From assembly GCA_963606545.1 (NCBI GenBank), contig CAVCYP010000005.1, positions 1 through 56,791 on the forward strand: a DNA stretch of 56,791 nucleotides, in the 5' to 3' direction. The position numbers were made by a program, and so were the translations under genes. The stretch comes from UBA9732 sp963606545. GTDB lineage: Bacteria; Spirochaetota; Spirochaetia; Sphaerochaetales; Sphaerochaetaceae. Shown in pieces: positions 16,638 through 24,287 of this stretch. Numbering within the stretch: the stretch's first letter is position 1; each line of letters opens with the position of its first letter. The notes beneath the pieces were generated by a model. That model ran no database searches and had not been told where the DNA came from. It saw nothing but the letters and a program-made list of their open reading frames with translations.

Positions 16638-17360
16638 ATGGAAGAAGGGCTTTTGTTTGTTATTGGGCTGGTATCGGCTTTGTTACAGGGGACGCTGGGC
16701 TTTGGGGCGGCTATTGTGATGATTAATGTTCTGCCGCTTTTTATGCCTACGACGCTTTCTGTTGTGGTGACTCAGTTTGCCTGTACTGTTTCTTCAATAT
16801 ATATAGTTGCAAAGATTTGGAGAAAGGTGAGGCTGGATGTGCTTTTGCCGCTTCTGATTCCCTGTTTAATTTGCACGGTTATTGCTACCAGGCTGTCTGT
16901 GGGTGTTGATACTTCAACTATGAAGCTGATGCTGGGGGTGGTTTTTGTTCTGCTTGCCCTCTATTTTTCGTTTGTGGCAGAGAAGATAAGGGTTAATCCA
17001 ACAAAGCTCAATGGCGCTATCATTGGCTGTATAAGCGGAGTTACAGGGGGCTTGTTTGTTGCCGGTGGACCGCCTGCGGTGCTGTATCTTACGCCTGCGA
17101 TTGAAGATAAAGAAGAGTATATTGCTACCTTACAACTTTACTTTATTGCTCTAAATACATTGAGTTTGCTAACAAGGGTTTTCTCTAACGTTGTTGCTGT
17201 TGAGGATCTGAAGTATATGCTTATTGCCTCGGTGGGGATGCTCATTGGTGGCTATTTTAGTCTGAAGTTGGGCAAAAACCTTAAGGGAACTCTTCTAAAA
17301 CGTTTCATTTACGTTTTTGTGGGGATAAATGGAGTTTTAATGATTGTTAACAACTTCTAG
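16638..17360 (+). CDS. TSUP (TauE/SafE) family membrane exporter
   Basis: Integral membrane protein of 240 residues with about seven or eight helices in two similar halves, each starting with a Gly-rich motif (GTLGFGAAIVMINVLPL and GVTGGLFVAGGPPAVLYL). That is the TauE/SafE pattern. Family members export sulfite, sulfoacetate or related organic anions, but the substrate here is unknown. It lies 88 bases after pgsW and before the BMP promoter, and could be read either with the pgs genes or alone. AAGGA sits only two bases from the ATG, which is unusually close. Confidence 0.85.
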   Translation: MEEGLLFVIGLVSALLQGTLGFGAAIVMINVLPLFMPTTLSVVVTQFACTVSSIYIVAKIWRKVRLDVLLPLLIPCLICTVIATRLSVGVDTSTMKLMLGVVFVLLALYFSFVAEKIRVNPTKLNGAIIGCISGVTGGLFVAGGPPAVLYLTPAIEDKEEYIATLQLYFIALNTLSLLTRVFSNVVAVEDLKYMLIASVGMLIGGYFSLKLGKNLKGTLLKRFIYVFVGINGVLMIVNNF

Positions 17361-17389
17361 TTGAATTTTGAGGCCATGCCCTTTATAAT
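17361..17389 (+). promoter_or_regulatory. sigma-70-type promoter for BMP transporter 1 binding protein
   Basis: TTGAAT at 17361-17366, exactly 17 bases, then a perfect TATAAT at 17384-17389. The -35 box begins directly after the stop codon of the TSUP gene. Confidence 0.85.
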
Positions 17390-17403
17390 CTTTATTTGTA
17401 TGA

Positions 17404-17422
17404 ATTCCTCGTTGTGGGGAAT
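17404..17422 (+). promoter_or_regulatory. small stem-loop in the 5' leader of the BMP gene
   Basis: ATTCCTC (17404-17410) pairs with GGGGAAT (17416-17422) around the loop GTTGT, with one G-T pair. It lies just after the expected transcription start and before the GGAGG site, and may stabilise an abundant mRNA. Confidence 0.45.
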
Positions 17423-17440
17423 AAAATTTGGAGGAAAAAA

Positions 17441-18568
17441 ATGAAAAAAGCATTGTTCATTCTTTTGGTTCTTTGCCTTTCATTCTCTGTCTATGCACAG
17501 GGCGCTGCTGAAGCACAGAGCGCAGCTACAACAGAGTCTGCTTATTCAATCGCTATGATTACTGACTCTGGTGATATCACAGACCAGTCATTCAACCAGT
17601 CAACTTATGAAGCATGTAGAGATTATGCTGCAGCTCATGGAATTAAGTTCGAGTACAAAAAGCCAACTGGTGACTCAAACGAAGCAAGAATTGCTTCAAT
17701 TGAGAAGGCAATTGATGACGGTTTCAACGTTATTGTCATGCCTGGTTACCTCTTTGGTGCTGCAATTGCAACAACAGCTCCTCAGTATCCAGATATCAAG
17801 TTCGTCGCTCTTGACGTATCTGAAGGAGATGTAGGCGGAGCTATTAGCAATGTTTACTGCATGGTTTACCAGGAAGAGATTGCTGGTTACCTCGCTGGTT
17901 ATGCAACAGTTGCTCTTGGTTATACAAACCTTGGTTTCTGTGGTGGTATGGCTGTTCCAGCAGTTATGCGCTATGGTTACGGTTTTGTTCAGGGCGCAGA
18001 TGCAGCAGCAGCTAAGCTTGGCAAGACAGGTACAATCCAGTACACATATGCAAACCAGTTCTTTGGTGATGCAGACGTAACAGCAGCTATGGATACAATG
18101 TATGCTAACGGTGCAGAAGTTGTATTTGCTTGCGGTGGTGGTGTTTATACATCAGTTGCTGAAGCAGCAGCTAAGGTTGGCAAGAAGCTTGTTGGCGTTG
18201 ACGTTAACCAGAAACCAACCATTGATGGTGCTTATGGCGCAGGTCTTACACTCACATCTGCAATGAAGGGTCTCTATGCTTCAACACAGGCTGCTCTCAA
18301 GACTATTGTTGAAGACAATGCATGGGATACAGTTGCTGGCACATTCGCAACTTTGGGTCTTGTTTCCGGTTCAGATATGGATGCTAACTTTGTTGGTATT
18401 CCTACTGGTGATGGAACAGCATGGTCAGATTCTTTCACATTCGAAGATTATAAGGCTCTTGTAAACGATATTTACACAGGCAAAGTTGCTGTAAGTAATG
18501 ACATTTCAGTTAATGCAGCTGCAAACGCATCTGTCCTTACAGTCAAGGATCTTGGAAACATCAAGTAA
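17441..18568 (+). CDS. BMP/PnrA-family nucleoside-type binding protein (system 1)
   Basis: Periplasmic substrate-binding protein of a BMP-type ABC importer; characterised relatives bind purine nucleosides. The signal peptide MKKALFILLVLCLSFSVYAQ is followed by a linker rich in Ala, Glu and Ser. The mature domain contains MITDSGDITDQSFNQSTYE, the conserved N-terminal ligand loop, and GGGVYTSVAEAA and VGVDVNQ as in PnrA. The cleavage site VYA-Q resembles signal peptidase I, and no good lipobox is seen. The ATG at 17441 has a perfectly placed TTGGAGG; an in-frame upstream ATG is rejected. It is first in an operon-like set with the ATPase and permeases, but has its own promoter and terminator. 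Confidence 0.93.
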   Translation: MKKALFILLVLCLSFSVYAQGAAEAQSAATTESAYSIAMITDSGDITDQSFNQSTYEACRDYAAAHGIKFEYKKPTGDSNEARIASIEKAIDDGFNVIVMPGYLFGAAIATTAPQYPDIKFVALDVSEGDVGGAISNVYCMVYQEEIAGYLAGYATVALGYTNLGFCGGMAVPAVMRYGYGFVQGADAAAAKLGKTGTIQYTYANQFFGDADVTAAMDTMYANGAEVVFACGGGVYTSVAEAAAKVGKKLVGVDVNQKPTIDGAYGAGLTLTSAMKGLYASTQAALKTIVEDNAWDTVAGTFATLGLVSGSDMDANFVGIPTGDGTAWSDSFTFEDYKALVNDIYTGKVAVSNDISVNAAANASVLTVKDLGNIK

Positions 18569-18594
18569 TTTAAAAACTTAAGTTTTCAGTCATT

Positions 18595-18623
18595 TGGGTC
18601 ACCGGAAGGTGGCCCATTTTTTT
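18595..18623 (+). terminator. intrinsic terminator after BMP gene 1
   Basis: TGGGTCACC (18595-18603) pairs with GGTGGCCCA (18608-18616), loop GGAA, then seven T. It separates the highly expressed binding protein from the ATPase and permease genes. Confidence 0.92.
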
Positions 18624-18644
18624 GCTCTGAATGTTTCTTTTGTA

Positions 18645-18673
18645 TTGAGAATAGCACCAAGGTGTAATAAAAT
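18645..18673 (+). promoter_or_regulatory. promoter for BMP transporter 1 ATPase-permease genes
   Basis: TTGAGA (18645-18650), 17-base spacer, TAAAAT (18668-18673). It lies between the terminator and the ATPase start. Confidence 0.75.
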
Positions 18674-18744
18674 GGTCTCAATGACTTGCGTTTTTCACAG
18701 AAAACAACTGGTTCTCAGTGGAAAACAAACAAAGGAGGCATACA

Positions 18745-20283
18745 TTGGCAGAGCAGTATGCAATTGAGATGCTGAACATCACCAAACGGTTCCCAGGAAT
18801 TGTTGCTAATGACAACATTACCTTGCAACTGAAAAAAGGTGAAATTCATGCACTTCTTGGCGAGAACGGAGCAGGTAAGTCCACACTCATGAGTGTCCTG
18901 TTTGGTTTGTATCAGCCAGAAGAGGGCATCATCAAAAAAGATGGTGTAGAAGTTAAAATCAAAGATCCAAATGATGCTACAGCACTTGGAATTGGAATGG
19001 TACACCAGCATTTTAAGTTAGTTGAGTGTTTTAGTGTTCTTGACAACATAATTTTGGGTATTGAGCCAACCAAATATGGTTTCTTAAAAAAAGATGAAGC
19101 AAGAAAGAAGGTTTTAGCCCTTTCTGAAAAGTATGGGCTTAAGGTTGAACCAGATGCTTTAATTGAGGATATCACTGTTGGTATGCAGCAGAGAACCGAG
19201 ATTCTCAAAATGCTTTACAGAGATAATGAAATTCTCATTTTTGATGAGCCAACCGCTGTTTTGACTCCTCAGGAGATTGATGAACTTATGCAGATTATGA
19301 AAAATTTGGCTGCAGAAGGAAAGTCAATTCTTTTCATTTCTCATAAGCTTGCTGAAATCATGGCGGTTTCTGATAGATGTACCGTTCTTAGAAAAGGTAA
19401 GTATATTGGAACAGTTGAAACTGCAAACACAAATATTGAAGAACTTTCTGCCATGATGGTTGGAAGAAGTGTTAATTTCCATGTTGAAAAGAAACCAATG
19501 ACTCCTGGTGAGGTTGTTCTTGAAGTGGATCACATGACGGTTGCTTCCAAAATTCACAAGAATAATGCTGTTAAAGATGTTTCTTTGAAGGTTAGAAGAG
19601 GTGAGATTGTTTGTATTGCTGGAATTGATGGCAATGGACAGACAGAGTTTGTTCACGGACTTTCTGGTCTTGATCCTCTGGTTGCTGGAACAATTATTCT
19701 TGATGGAAAAAATGTTTCTAATGCATCAATTAGACAAAAGAGTATTTTGGGTATGAGCCATATTCCAGAGGATAGACATAAACATGGCCTTGTTCTAGAT
19801 TATTCTCTTGAGGATAACCTGGTTCTACAAACTTACTTTCAGCCTGAATTTACCAATAAGGCTGGTTTCTTAAAACGTGATAACATAAGAAAATATGCTG
19901 AAAAAATCATTGATGAATATGATGTTAGAAGCGGTCAAGGACCTATCACTTTAGCCCGTTCAATGAGTGGTGGAAACCAGCAAAAGGCAATTGTTGGACG
20001 TGAAATTGAGAAGAATCCAGAGCTTTTAATTGCCGTTCAGCCAACAAGAGGCCTAGACGTTGGTGCTATTGAGTACATTCACAAGCAATTAGTAGCACAA
20101 AGAGACGCTGGAAAGGGTGTTCTCCTTGTTTCTCTTGAACTTGATGAAGTCATGGATGTTTCAGACAGAATTCTTGTCATGTACGAAGGCGAGATAGTAG
20201 GTGAGTTTGATCCTAAGAAAACCACTGAAGAAGAGCTTGGTCTTTATATGGCTGGAGCTAAGAGAATGGAGGTTAAGGCATGA
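18745..20283 (+). CDS. BMP-type ABC transporter ATP-binding protein (system 1)
   Basis: Double-domain ATPase that powers nucleoside-type uptake on the inner face of the cytoplasmic membrane. Domain 1 has Walker A GENGAGKST and Walker B ILIFDEPTAVLTPQE. Domain 2 has a changed Walker A (GIDGNGQTE) but an intact signature MSGGNQQKAIVGRE, a normal state for this family. A TTG start at 18745 is chosen because AAAGGAGG (18731-18738) lies six bases upstream. An in-frame GTG at 18718 has no such site and would add nine odd residues. Length is 512 aa. The stop overlaps the permease start (ATGA). Confidence 0.93.
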   Translation: MAEQYAIEMLNITKRFPGIVANDNITLQLKKGEIHALLGENGAGKSTLMSVLFGLYQPEEGIIKKDGVEVKIKDPNDATALGIGMVHQHFKLVECFSVLDNIILGIEPTKYGFLKKDEARKKVLALSEKYGLKVEPDALIEDITVGMQQRTEILKMLYRDNEILIFDEPTAVLTPQEIDELMQIMKNLAAEGKSILFISHKLAEIMAVSDRCTVLRKGKYIGTVETANTNIEELSAMMVGRSVNFHVEKKPMTPGEVVLEVDHMTVASKIHKNNAVKDVSLKVRRGEIVCIAGIDGNGQTEFVHGLSGLDPLVAGTIILDGKNVSNASIRQKSILGMSHIPEDRHKHGLVLDYSLEDNLVLQTYFQPEFTNKAGFLKRDNIRKYAEKIIDEYDVRSGQGPITLARSMSGGNQQKAIVGREIEKNPELLIAVQPTRGLDVGAIEYIHKQLVAQRDAGKGVLLVSLELDEVMDVSDRILVMYEGEIVGEFDPKKTTEEELGLYMAGAKRMEVKA

Positions 20284-21398
20284 AGAAGAATATTTTAAAA
20301 TCAAATGCCGTGCAATCTTTTATTGCATCTCTCATTTGTATCATTCTGGGGCTTTTTATTGGATATTTAGTACTTTTAATTATAAATCCGGCTGGAGCTG
20401 CTGAGTCCATTATTGCTCTAATTAAGAACTTCATGGACTACAGTAGAAAAGCTCTTAGAGTTAAGAACTTTGGTTCAACGCTGGTTAAAACAGTTCCTCT
20501 TTTGATGTGTGCTCTTAGCATTCTTTTCTCTTATAAAGTAGGACTTTTTAACATTGGTTGTTCTGGCCAGTATATGGCAGGCTGTTGTGCGGCCCTCTAT
20601 GCAGCTCTTAAATGGGGTTGGGGCTGGCTTCCTTGCTTGCTCTTTGCTCTGATTGCTGGTGCAATTTTGGGTGCAATTGTTGGAGTTTTGAAAGCCTATC
20701 TTAATGTTAACGAAGTTATTTCTGGTATTATGCTTAACTGGATTATGCTTTATTTTGTAAATACCATTTTGAGCCTCGTTAAAGATAAGTCTTCTCCTTA
20801 CACTGTTGCCTTAAGTATTGGAGCACCTCAAGCTATTCTTCCAACTCTTGGTTTGGATAAGCTCTTTAACAACAGCTATGTCTCAATTGCAATTCCTCTT
20901 TCTATTATCATTGCAATTCTGATCATGATTGTACTTAACAAAACTAAGTTTGGTTATGAGCTTAGGGCTACTGGTTTTAACAAGAATGCTGCAAAGTATT
21001 GTGGAATGAAAGAAAACAGAAACGTTGTTCTTTCTCTTCTTATTTCAGGTGCTTTAGCAGGGCTTGGTGCTGGCTTGTTGTATCTAACAGGTATTGAAGA
21101 CTGGGAATGCACAAGATCAAGTGTTGCACCAATGGGCTTCAATGGAATTTCAGCTACCTTCCTTGGAGGACTTAATCCTATAGGAACAATTTTTGCTTCC
21201 TTCTTTATTGAGCATATTACTCTTGGTGGTGCAAACGTAGATCTTACTAAGTATTGTTCACAGATATCGGATTTGATTTCTGCTGTCATTATATATCTGT
21301 GTGCCTTTGTGCTTTTCTTCAAGCTTAAGATGCAGGATATTATCAAGCATATAGAGGAAAAGAAGGCAAAGAAAGAGCTTGAAGGAGGTAATAACTAA
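20280..21398 (+). CDS. BMP-type ABC transporter permease 1 (system 1)
   Basis: One of two membrane halves of the importer, 372 residues with about ten hydrophobic segments. It has the branched-chain-permease-like signature of this family: LLMCALSILFSYKVGLFNIGCSGQYMAG near residue 75, GVLKAYLNVNEVISGIMLNWIMLYF in the middle and FNGISATFLGGLNPIGT near the end. A lysine/glutamate-rich tail lies in the cytosol. It is coupled to the ATPase by ATGA and to the next permease by TAATG. Confidence 0.92.
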   Translation: MKKNILKSNAVQSFIASLICIILGLFIGYLVLLIINPAGAAESIIALIKNFMDYSRKALRVKNFGSTLVKTVPLLMCALSILFSYKVGLFNIGCSGQYMAGCCAALYAALKWGWGWLPCLLFALIAGAILGAIVGVLKAYLNVNEVISGIMLNWIMLYFVNTILSLVKDKSSPYTVALSIGAPQAILPTLGLDKLFNNSYVSIAIPLSIIIAILIMIVLNKTKFGYELRATGFNKNAAKYCGMKENRNVVLSLLISGALAGLGAGLLYLTGIEDWECTRSSVAPMGFNGISATFLGGLNPIGTIFASFFIEHITLGGANVDLTKYCSQISDLISAVIIYLCAFVLFFKLKMQDIIKHIEEKKAKKELEGGNN

Positions 21399-22342
21399 TG
21401 ATTCTGCTAATTCAATATACACTTATTTTCTCATCAGTTCTTATTCTTGTAGCTCTTGGTGGTTGTTTTTCTGAGCACTCGGGCGTGATTAATTTGGGCC
21501 TTGAAGGAATTATGGTAATTGGAGCCTTGGGGGGTGCTTTGGCTATGAAGTATTTACCACTGACCCTTCCTGCCTTTCTTTATGTGCTTATAGTTTTAAT
21601 TTGTGCCATAGCAGCTGGTGTTATTTATTCGGCACTTCTTGGTGTTGCGTCTATTAACTTTAAAGCTGACCAGACGTTGGTTGGAACAGCTTTGAACCTG
21701 CTTGGAACCGCTGGGGCAACAGTTTTTGTAAAAGCTATTAATCTTTCATCAAGTGGTGGAAATAACGTTTCATCAGAAATCTATTACGTTGAACCAAAGA
21801 AAATCTTCATTAAATATATTGGAGCTTTTGAATTTAACTGGTTCATGGTAATAGCAGTTATTGCTCTAATTATTGCCTATGTAGTACTTTATAAGACGCG
21901 TTTTGGTCTTAGACTCATGGCCTGTGGCGAACATCCTCAGGCAGCCGACAGCGTTGGTATTAACGTCTACAAGATGCGTTGGGCCGGTGTACTCATAAGC
22001 GGTGCCTACGGTGGACTTGGCGGAATTTGTTACATCCTTGCCGGCGTTTCAATGTGGAAATTTGAAAACGGTGTTGTAGGTTTTGGCTTCTTGGCCTTAG
22101 CCGTTATGATTTTTGGCCAATGGAAACCTCACAGAATTGCCCTTGCGGCTCTGCTATTTGGTTTCTTCCGCGCACTTGGCAACACCTACAACGGTTTTGA
22201 CCTCTTGGTAAGGCTCAACCTTCCAAGTAACGTCTATAACATGATGCCTTATATCGTATCCCTGATTGTTTTGGCTCTGACCTCCAAGAAGTCTCGCGCG
22301 CCAAAGGCAGAGGGCATACCGTACGACAAATCCCAACGCTAA
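21398..22342 (+). CDS. BMP-type ABC transporter permease 2 (system 1)
   Basis: Second membrane half, 314 residues with about eight segments. The family motifs are LVALGGCFSEHSGVINLGLEGIMVIGALGG at the N-terminus, RFGLRLMACGEHPQAADSVGINVYKMR, and VVGFGFLALAVMIFGQWKP. It is the last gene of the system and is followed by a very strong terminator. GAAGGAGG sits upstream inside the end of permease 1. Confidence 0.93.
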   Translation: MILLIQYTLIFSSVLILVALGGCFSEHSGVINLGLEGIMVIGALGGALAMKYLPLTLPAFLYVLIVLICAIAAGVIYSALLGVASINFKADQTLVGTALNLLGTAGATVFVKAINLSSSGGNNVSSEIYYVEPKKIFIKYIGAFEFNWFMVIAVIALIIAYVVLYKTRFGLRLMACGEHPQAADSVGINVYKMRWAGVLISGAYGGLGGICYILAGVSMWKFENGVVGFGFLALAVMIFGQWKPHRIALAALLFGFFRALGNTYNGFDLLVRLNLPSNVYNMMPYIVSLIVLALTSKKSRAPKAEGIPYDKSQR

Positions 22343-22364
22343 CTTTTTATCTATCCCGATATTT

Positions 22365-22399
22365 AAAAGGACTGCTGATTTTTTCAGCAGTCCTTTTTC
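22365..22399 (+). terminator. strong intrinsic terminator after BMP system 1
   Basis: A perfect 14-base stem (22365-22378 with 22384-22397), loop TTTTT, ending in a T-rich tail. Its palindromic shape with A and T runs could also work on the other strand. Confidence 0.93.
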
Positions 22400-22453
22400 T
22401 TTGTTAAGTAAATAGCGAAATTAAATAAAAATTATTAAAAGTTATATAAGTTT

Positions 22454-22459
22454 TATAGT
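22454..22459 (+). promoter_or_regulatory. -10 box for the mraZ division cluster
   Basis: TATAGT at 22454-22459 with only a weak -35 (near ATTATT, 22431-22436). A perfect palindrome GCGAATTCGC (22461-22470) covers the likely transcription start. Confidence 0.4.
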
Positions 22460-22472
22460 TGCGAATTCGCCC

Positions 22473-22543
22473 AAAGTGGGGTAACTTTTCCATGTGAAGT
22501 GGGAAGTTTTCCCAAAAACCATTAAAAATAAGGGTAAAAGTGG
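22473..22543 (+). promoter_or_regulatory. MraZ-type operator repeats (AAAGTGG boxes)
   Basis: Three copies: AAAGTGGGG (22473-22481), GAAGTGGGA (22496-22504) and AAAGTGG (22537-22543, touching the mraZ start). The first two are 23 bases apart and the last two 41. MraZ in other bacteria binds direct repeats of this core in front of its own operon, so autoregulation is likely. The second box sits at the edge of an inverted repeat GGGAAGTTTTCCC (22501-22513). Confidence 0.6.
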
Positions 22544-22548
22544 TAAAA

Positions 22549-23001
22549 ATGACCGGTGAGTACAGAAATACCATAGATGAAAAAGGGCGCCTCATGATTC
22601 CTCCTAAGATTAGGGAACAGTTGGGCTCTTTTGATAATCTTATGCTCACAAAGTCTCCAGATGGCTCCTTGTGGTTGTTTACCAAAGAAGATTTTGATGC
22701 TTTGGATAGAGAAATTAACTACAGTCCACTGGCCGCTTTTAACAAGAATTCAAGAATCCTTAACATGATGGTTATTTCTCCTGCCAGAGAAATTGAGCTG
22801 GATAAAGCAGGAAGACTTAGCATTCCACAAATTTTGAGAGAGTTTGCAGGCCTTGATCCAAAAACCGAATGTGTCATCCAAGGGGTGAGAGATAAGGTTG
22901 AGATCATGAGTCTCAAGAAATATGAAGAGCTGATGATTCAGTATAAGAGCCTAGTTGAAGATGCCGGAAATGAACTTAGTTTGCAAAGGATGGATAAATA
23001 A
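22549..23001 (+). CDS. mraZ: transcriptional regulator MraZ
   Basis: DNA-binding regulator of the division cluster with two AbrB/SpoVT-like domains, each marked by a DxxGR motif: DEKGRLMIPPKIR at the N-terminus and DKAGRLSIPQILREFAGL in the second half. Length is 150 residues from the ATG at 22549 (MTGEYRN, the usual MraZ opening). A GTG at 22540 in the same frame has AAGGG five bases upstream and would give 153, so the start is not certain. It is followed within two bases by rsmH, the usual order. Confidence 0.93.
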   Translation: MTGEYRNTIDEKGRLMIPPKIREQLGSFDNLMLTKSPDGSLWLFTKEDFDALDREINYSPLAAFNKNSRILNMMVISPAREIELDKAGRLSIPQILREFAGLDPKTECVIQGVRDKVEIMSLKKYEELMIQYKSLVEDAGNELSLQRMDK

Positions 23002-23003
23002 TC

Positions 23004-23948
23004 ATGCAGTACGTTCATTACCCAGTTATGCACAATGAAGTTCTCTCTTTTTTAGAGCCTAAGCAAGAAAATGCTTTAATGGTGGACTGTACCTTAGGAG
23101 AAGGCGGTCACAGTGCCCTGTTCTTAGACAAATATAAAAGTTTAAGAATTATCGGGTTGGACAGAGATGCGGCTATCCAGGAGAAGGCAAAGACGCGACT
23201 TGAGCAGTTTGGGGACAGGTTTGAGGCTAAGAATGTCTGTTTTGACGATTTTTGGCGCAATTACGATGGTCCGGCTGTGGATTTGGTGCTCTTTGACCTT
23301 GGGATAAGTATTTTCCATTACGAAGAGTCGGGTAGAGGGTTTGGCTTCAAGCACGACGAGGTTTTGGATATGCGTCTTGGTTGCAACGAGGGCGGGCTAT
23401 CGGCGAAGGACGTGGTTAACCAGTACGATGAGCAGTCTTTGGCTGACATAATCTACAAGTACGGGGAAGATCGTTATTCTAGACGAATTGCTAGGGCTAT
23501 TTGCGACTATAGAGAGTCAAAGGATATTGAGACTACAGGTGAGCTTGCAAATTTAATCTATCAGGCTGTCCCTGGCGAATACAGGCGCAGGAGAATTCAT
23601 CCGGCTACCAAGACTTTTCAGGCGTTACGCATTGAAGTCAACAAGGAGCTGGATAGGATTGAGCCGGCTTTAGAGGGTGCTGTGAAAGCCCTAAAGCCCG
23701 GCGGAAGGATTGCGGTGATTACCTTTCACTCCCTAGAGGATAGGCCAGTGAAGTGGTATTTCAAAGATCACGCAGACGAGCTTGAGATTTTGACAAAAAA
23801 GCCTTTAGAGGCAACGGAAGAGGAATGTTCAGCAAATCCACCTTCAAGAAGTGCAAAGCTGAGAGTGGTGGAAAAAAGAGCTGAGAAGATAAAACAAACG
23901 GGAAAGAAAAATAAGTACAAATTGGAGGACCAAGAAGATGAAAGTTAG
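23004..23948 (+). CDS. rsmH: 16S rRNA (cytosine-1402-N4)-methyltransferase RsmH
   Basis: SAM-dependent methyltransferase that modifies C1402 in the ribosomal P site. The motifs are in order: HYPVMHNEVL, the SAM-binding VDCTLGEGGHS, GRGFGFKHDEVLDMRL, RRIHPATKTFQALRIEVN and ITFHSLEDRPVK. Length 314 is normal. It overlaps the ftsL-like gene by eleven bases. The gene is also called mraW. Confidence 0.95.
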   Translation: MQYVHYPVMHNEVLSFLEPKQENALMVDCTLGEGGHSALFLDKYKSLRIIGLDRDAAIQEKAKTRLEQFGDRFEAKNVCFDDFWRNYDGPAVDLVLFDLGISIFHYEESGRGFGFKHDEVLDMRLGCNEGGLSAKDVVNQYDEQSLADIIYKYGEDRYSRRIARAICDYRESKDIETTGELANLIYQAVPGEYRRRRIHPATKTFQALRIEVNKELDRIEPALEGAVKALKPGGRIAVITFHSLEDRPVKWYFKDHADELEILTKKPLEATEEECSANPPSRSAKLRVVEKRAEKIKQTGKKNKYKLEDQEDES

Positions 23949-24255
23949 AAATGGAAATGTTAGTGATGGGTTTGAGAAATTCGCCATTGTTGCAATGATT
24001 TTATTTATTAACATTTGTCTCTTGGTCCCAGTTTGGCAATCTGCAAGTAATTCCCAGCTCAAAATGAGACTTGCCCAGAGTGAAGAAACCTTAAGAGCAA
24101 ATGAGGAGCAGAAGATGTCTTTGAATGCTTCTATTGCTTCCAAGATGACCCCTGAATATTTGATTGAACAGTCTCAGCAACAAAATATTGTTTTCCGTCA
24201 GATTACAGATTCAAGTACTGGTGCTGTGGCAAATTTGAGGAATTTGAGTAAATAA
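23938..24255 (+). CDS. ftsL: FtsL-like cell division protein
   Basis: A 105-residue single-pass membrane protein. It has a short basic N-terminus, one membrane helix (about residues 17-36), then a helical segment with heptad-like spacing (LKMRLAQSEETLRANEEQKMSLNASIASK) facing the periplasm. Sequence alone is weak evidence, but the design and position after rsmH are those of FtsL. Normally ftsI or a mur gene follows; here ftsW follows after 32 bases. Confidence 0.72.
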   Translation: MKVRNGNVSDGFEKFAIVAMILFINICLLVPVWQSASNSQLKMRLAQSEETLRANEEQKMSLNASIASKMTPEYLIEQSQQQNIVFRQITDSSTGAVANLRNLSK

Positions 24256-24287
24256 GTTTACAAGTAATCACTAAGAGGTAACTAGGT

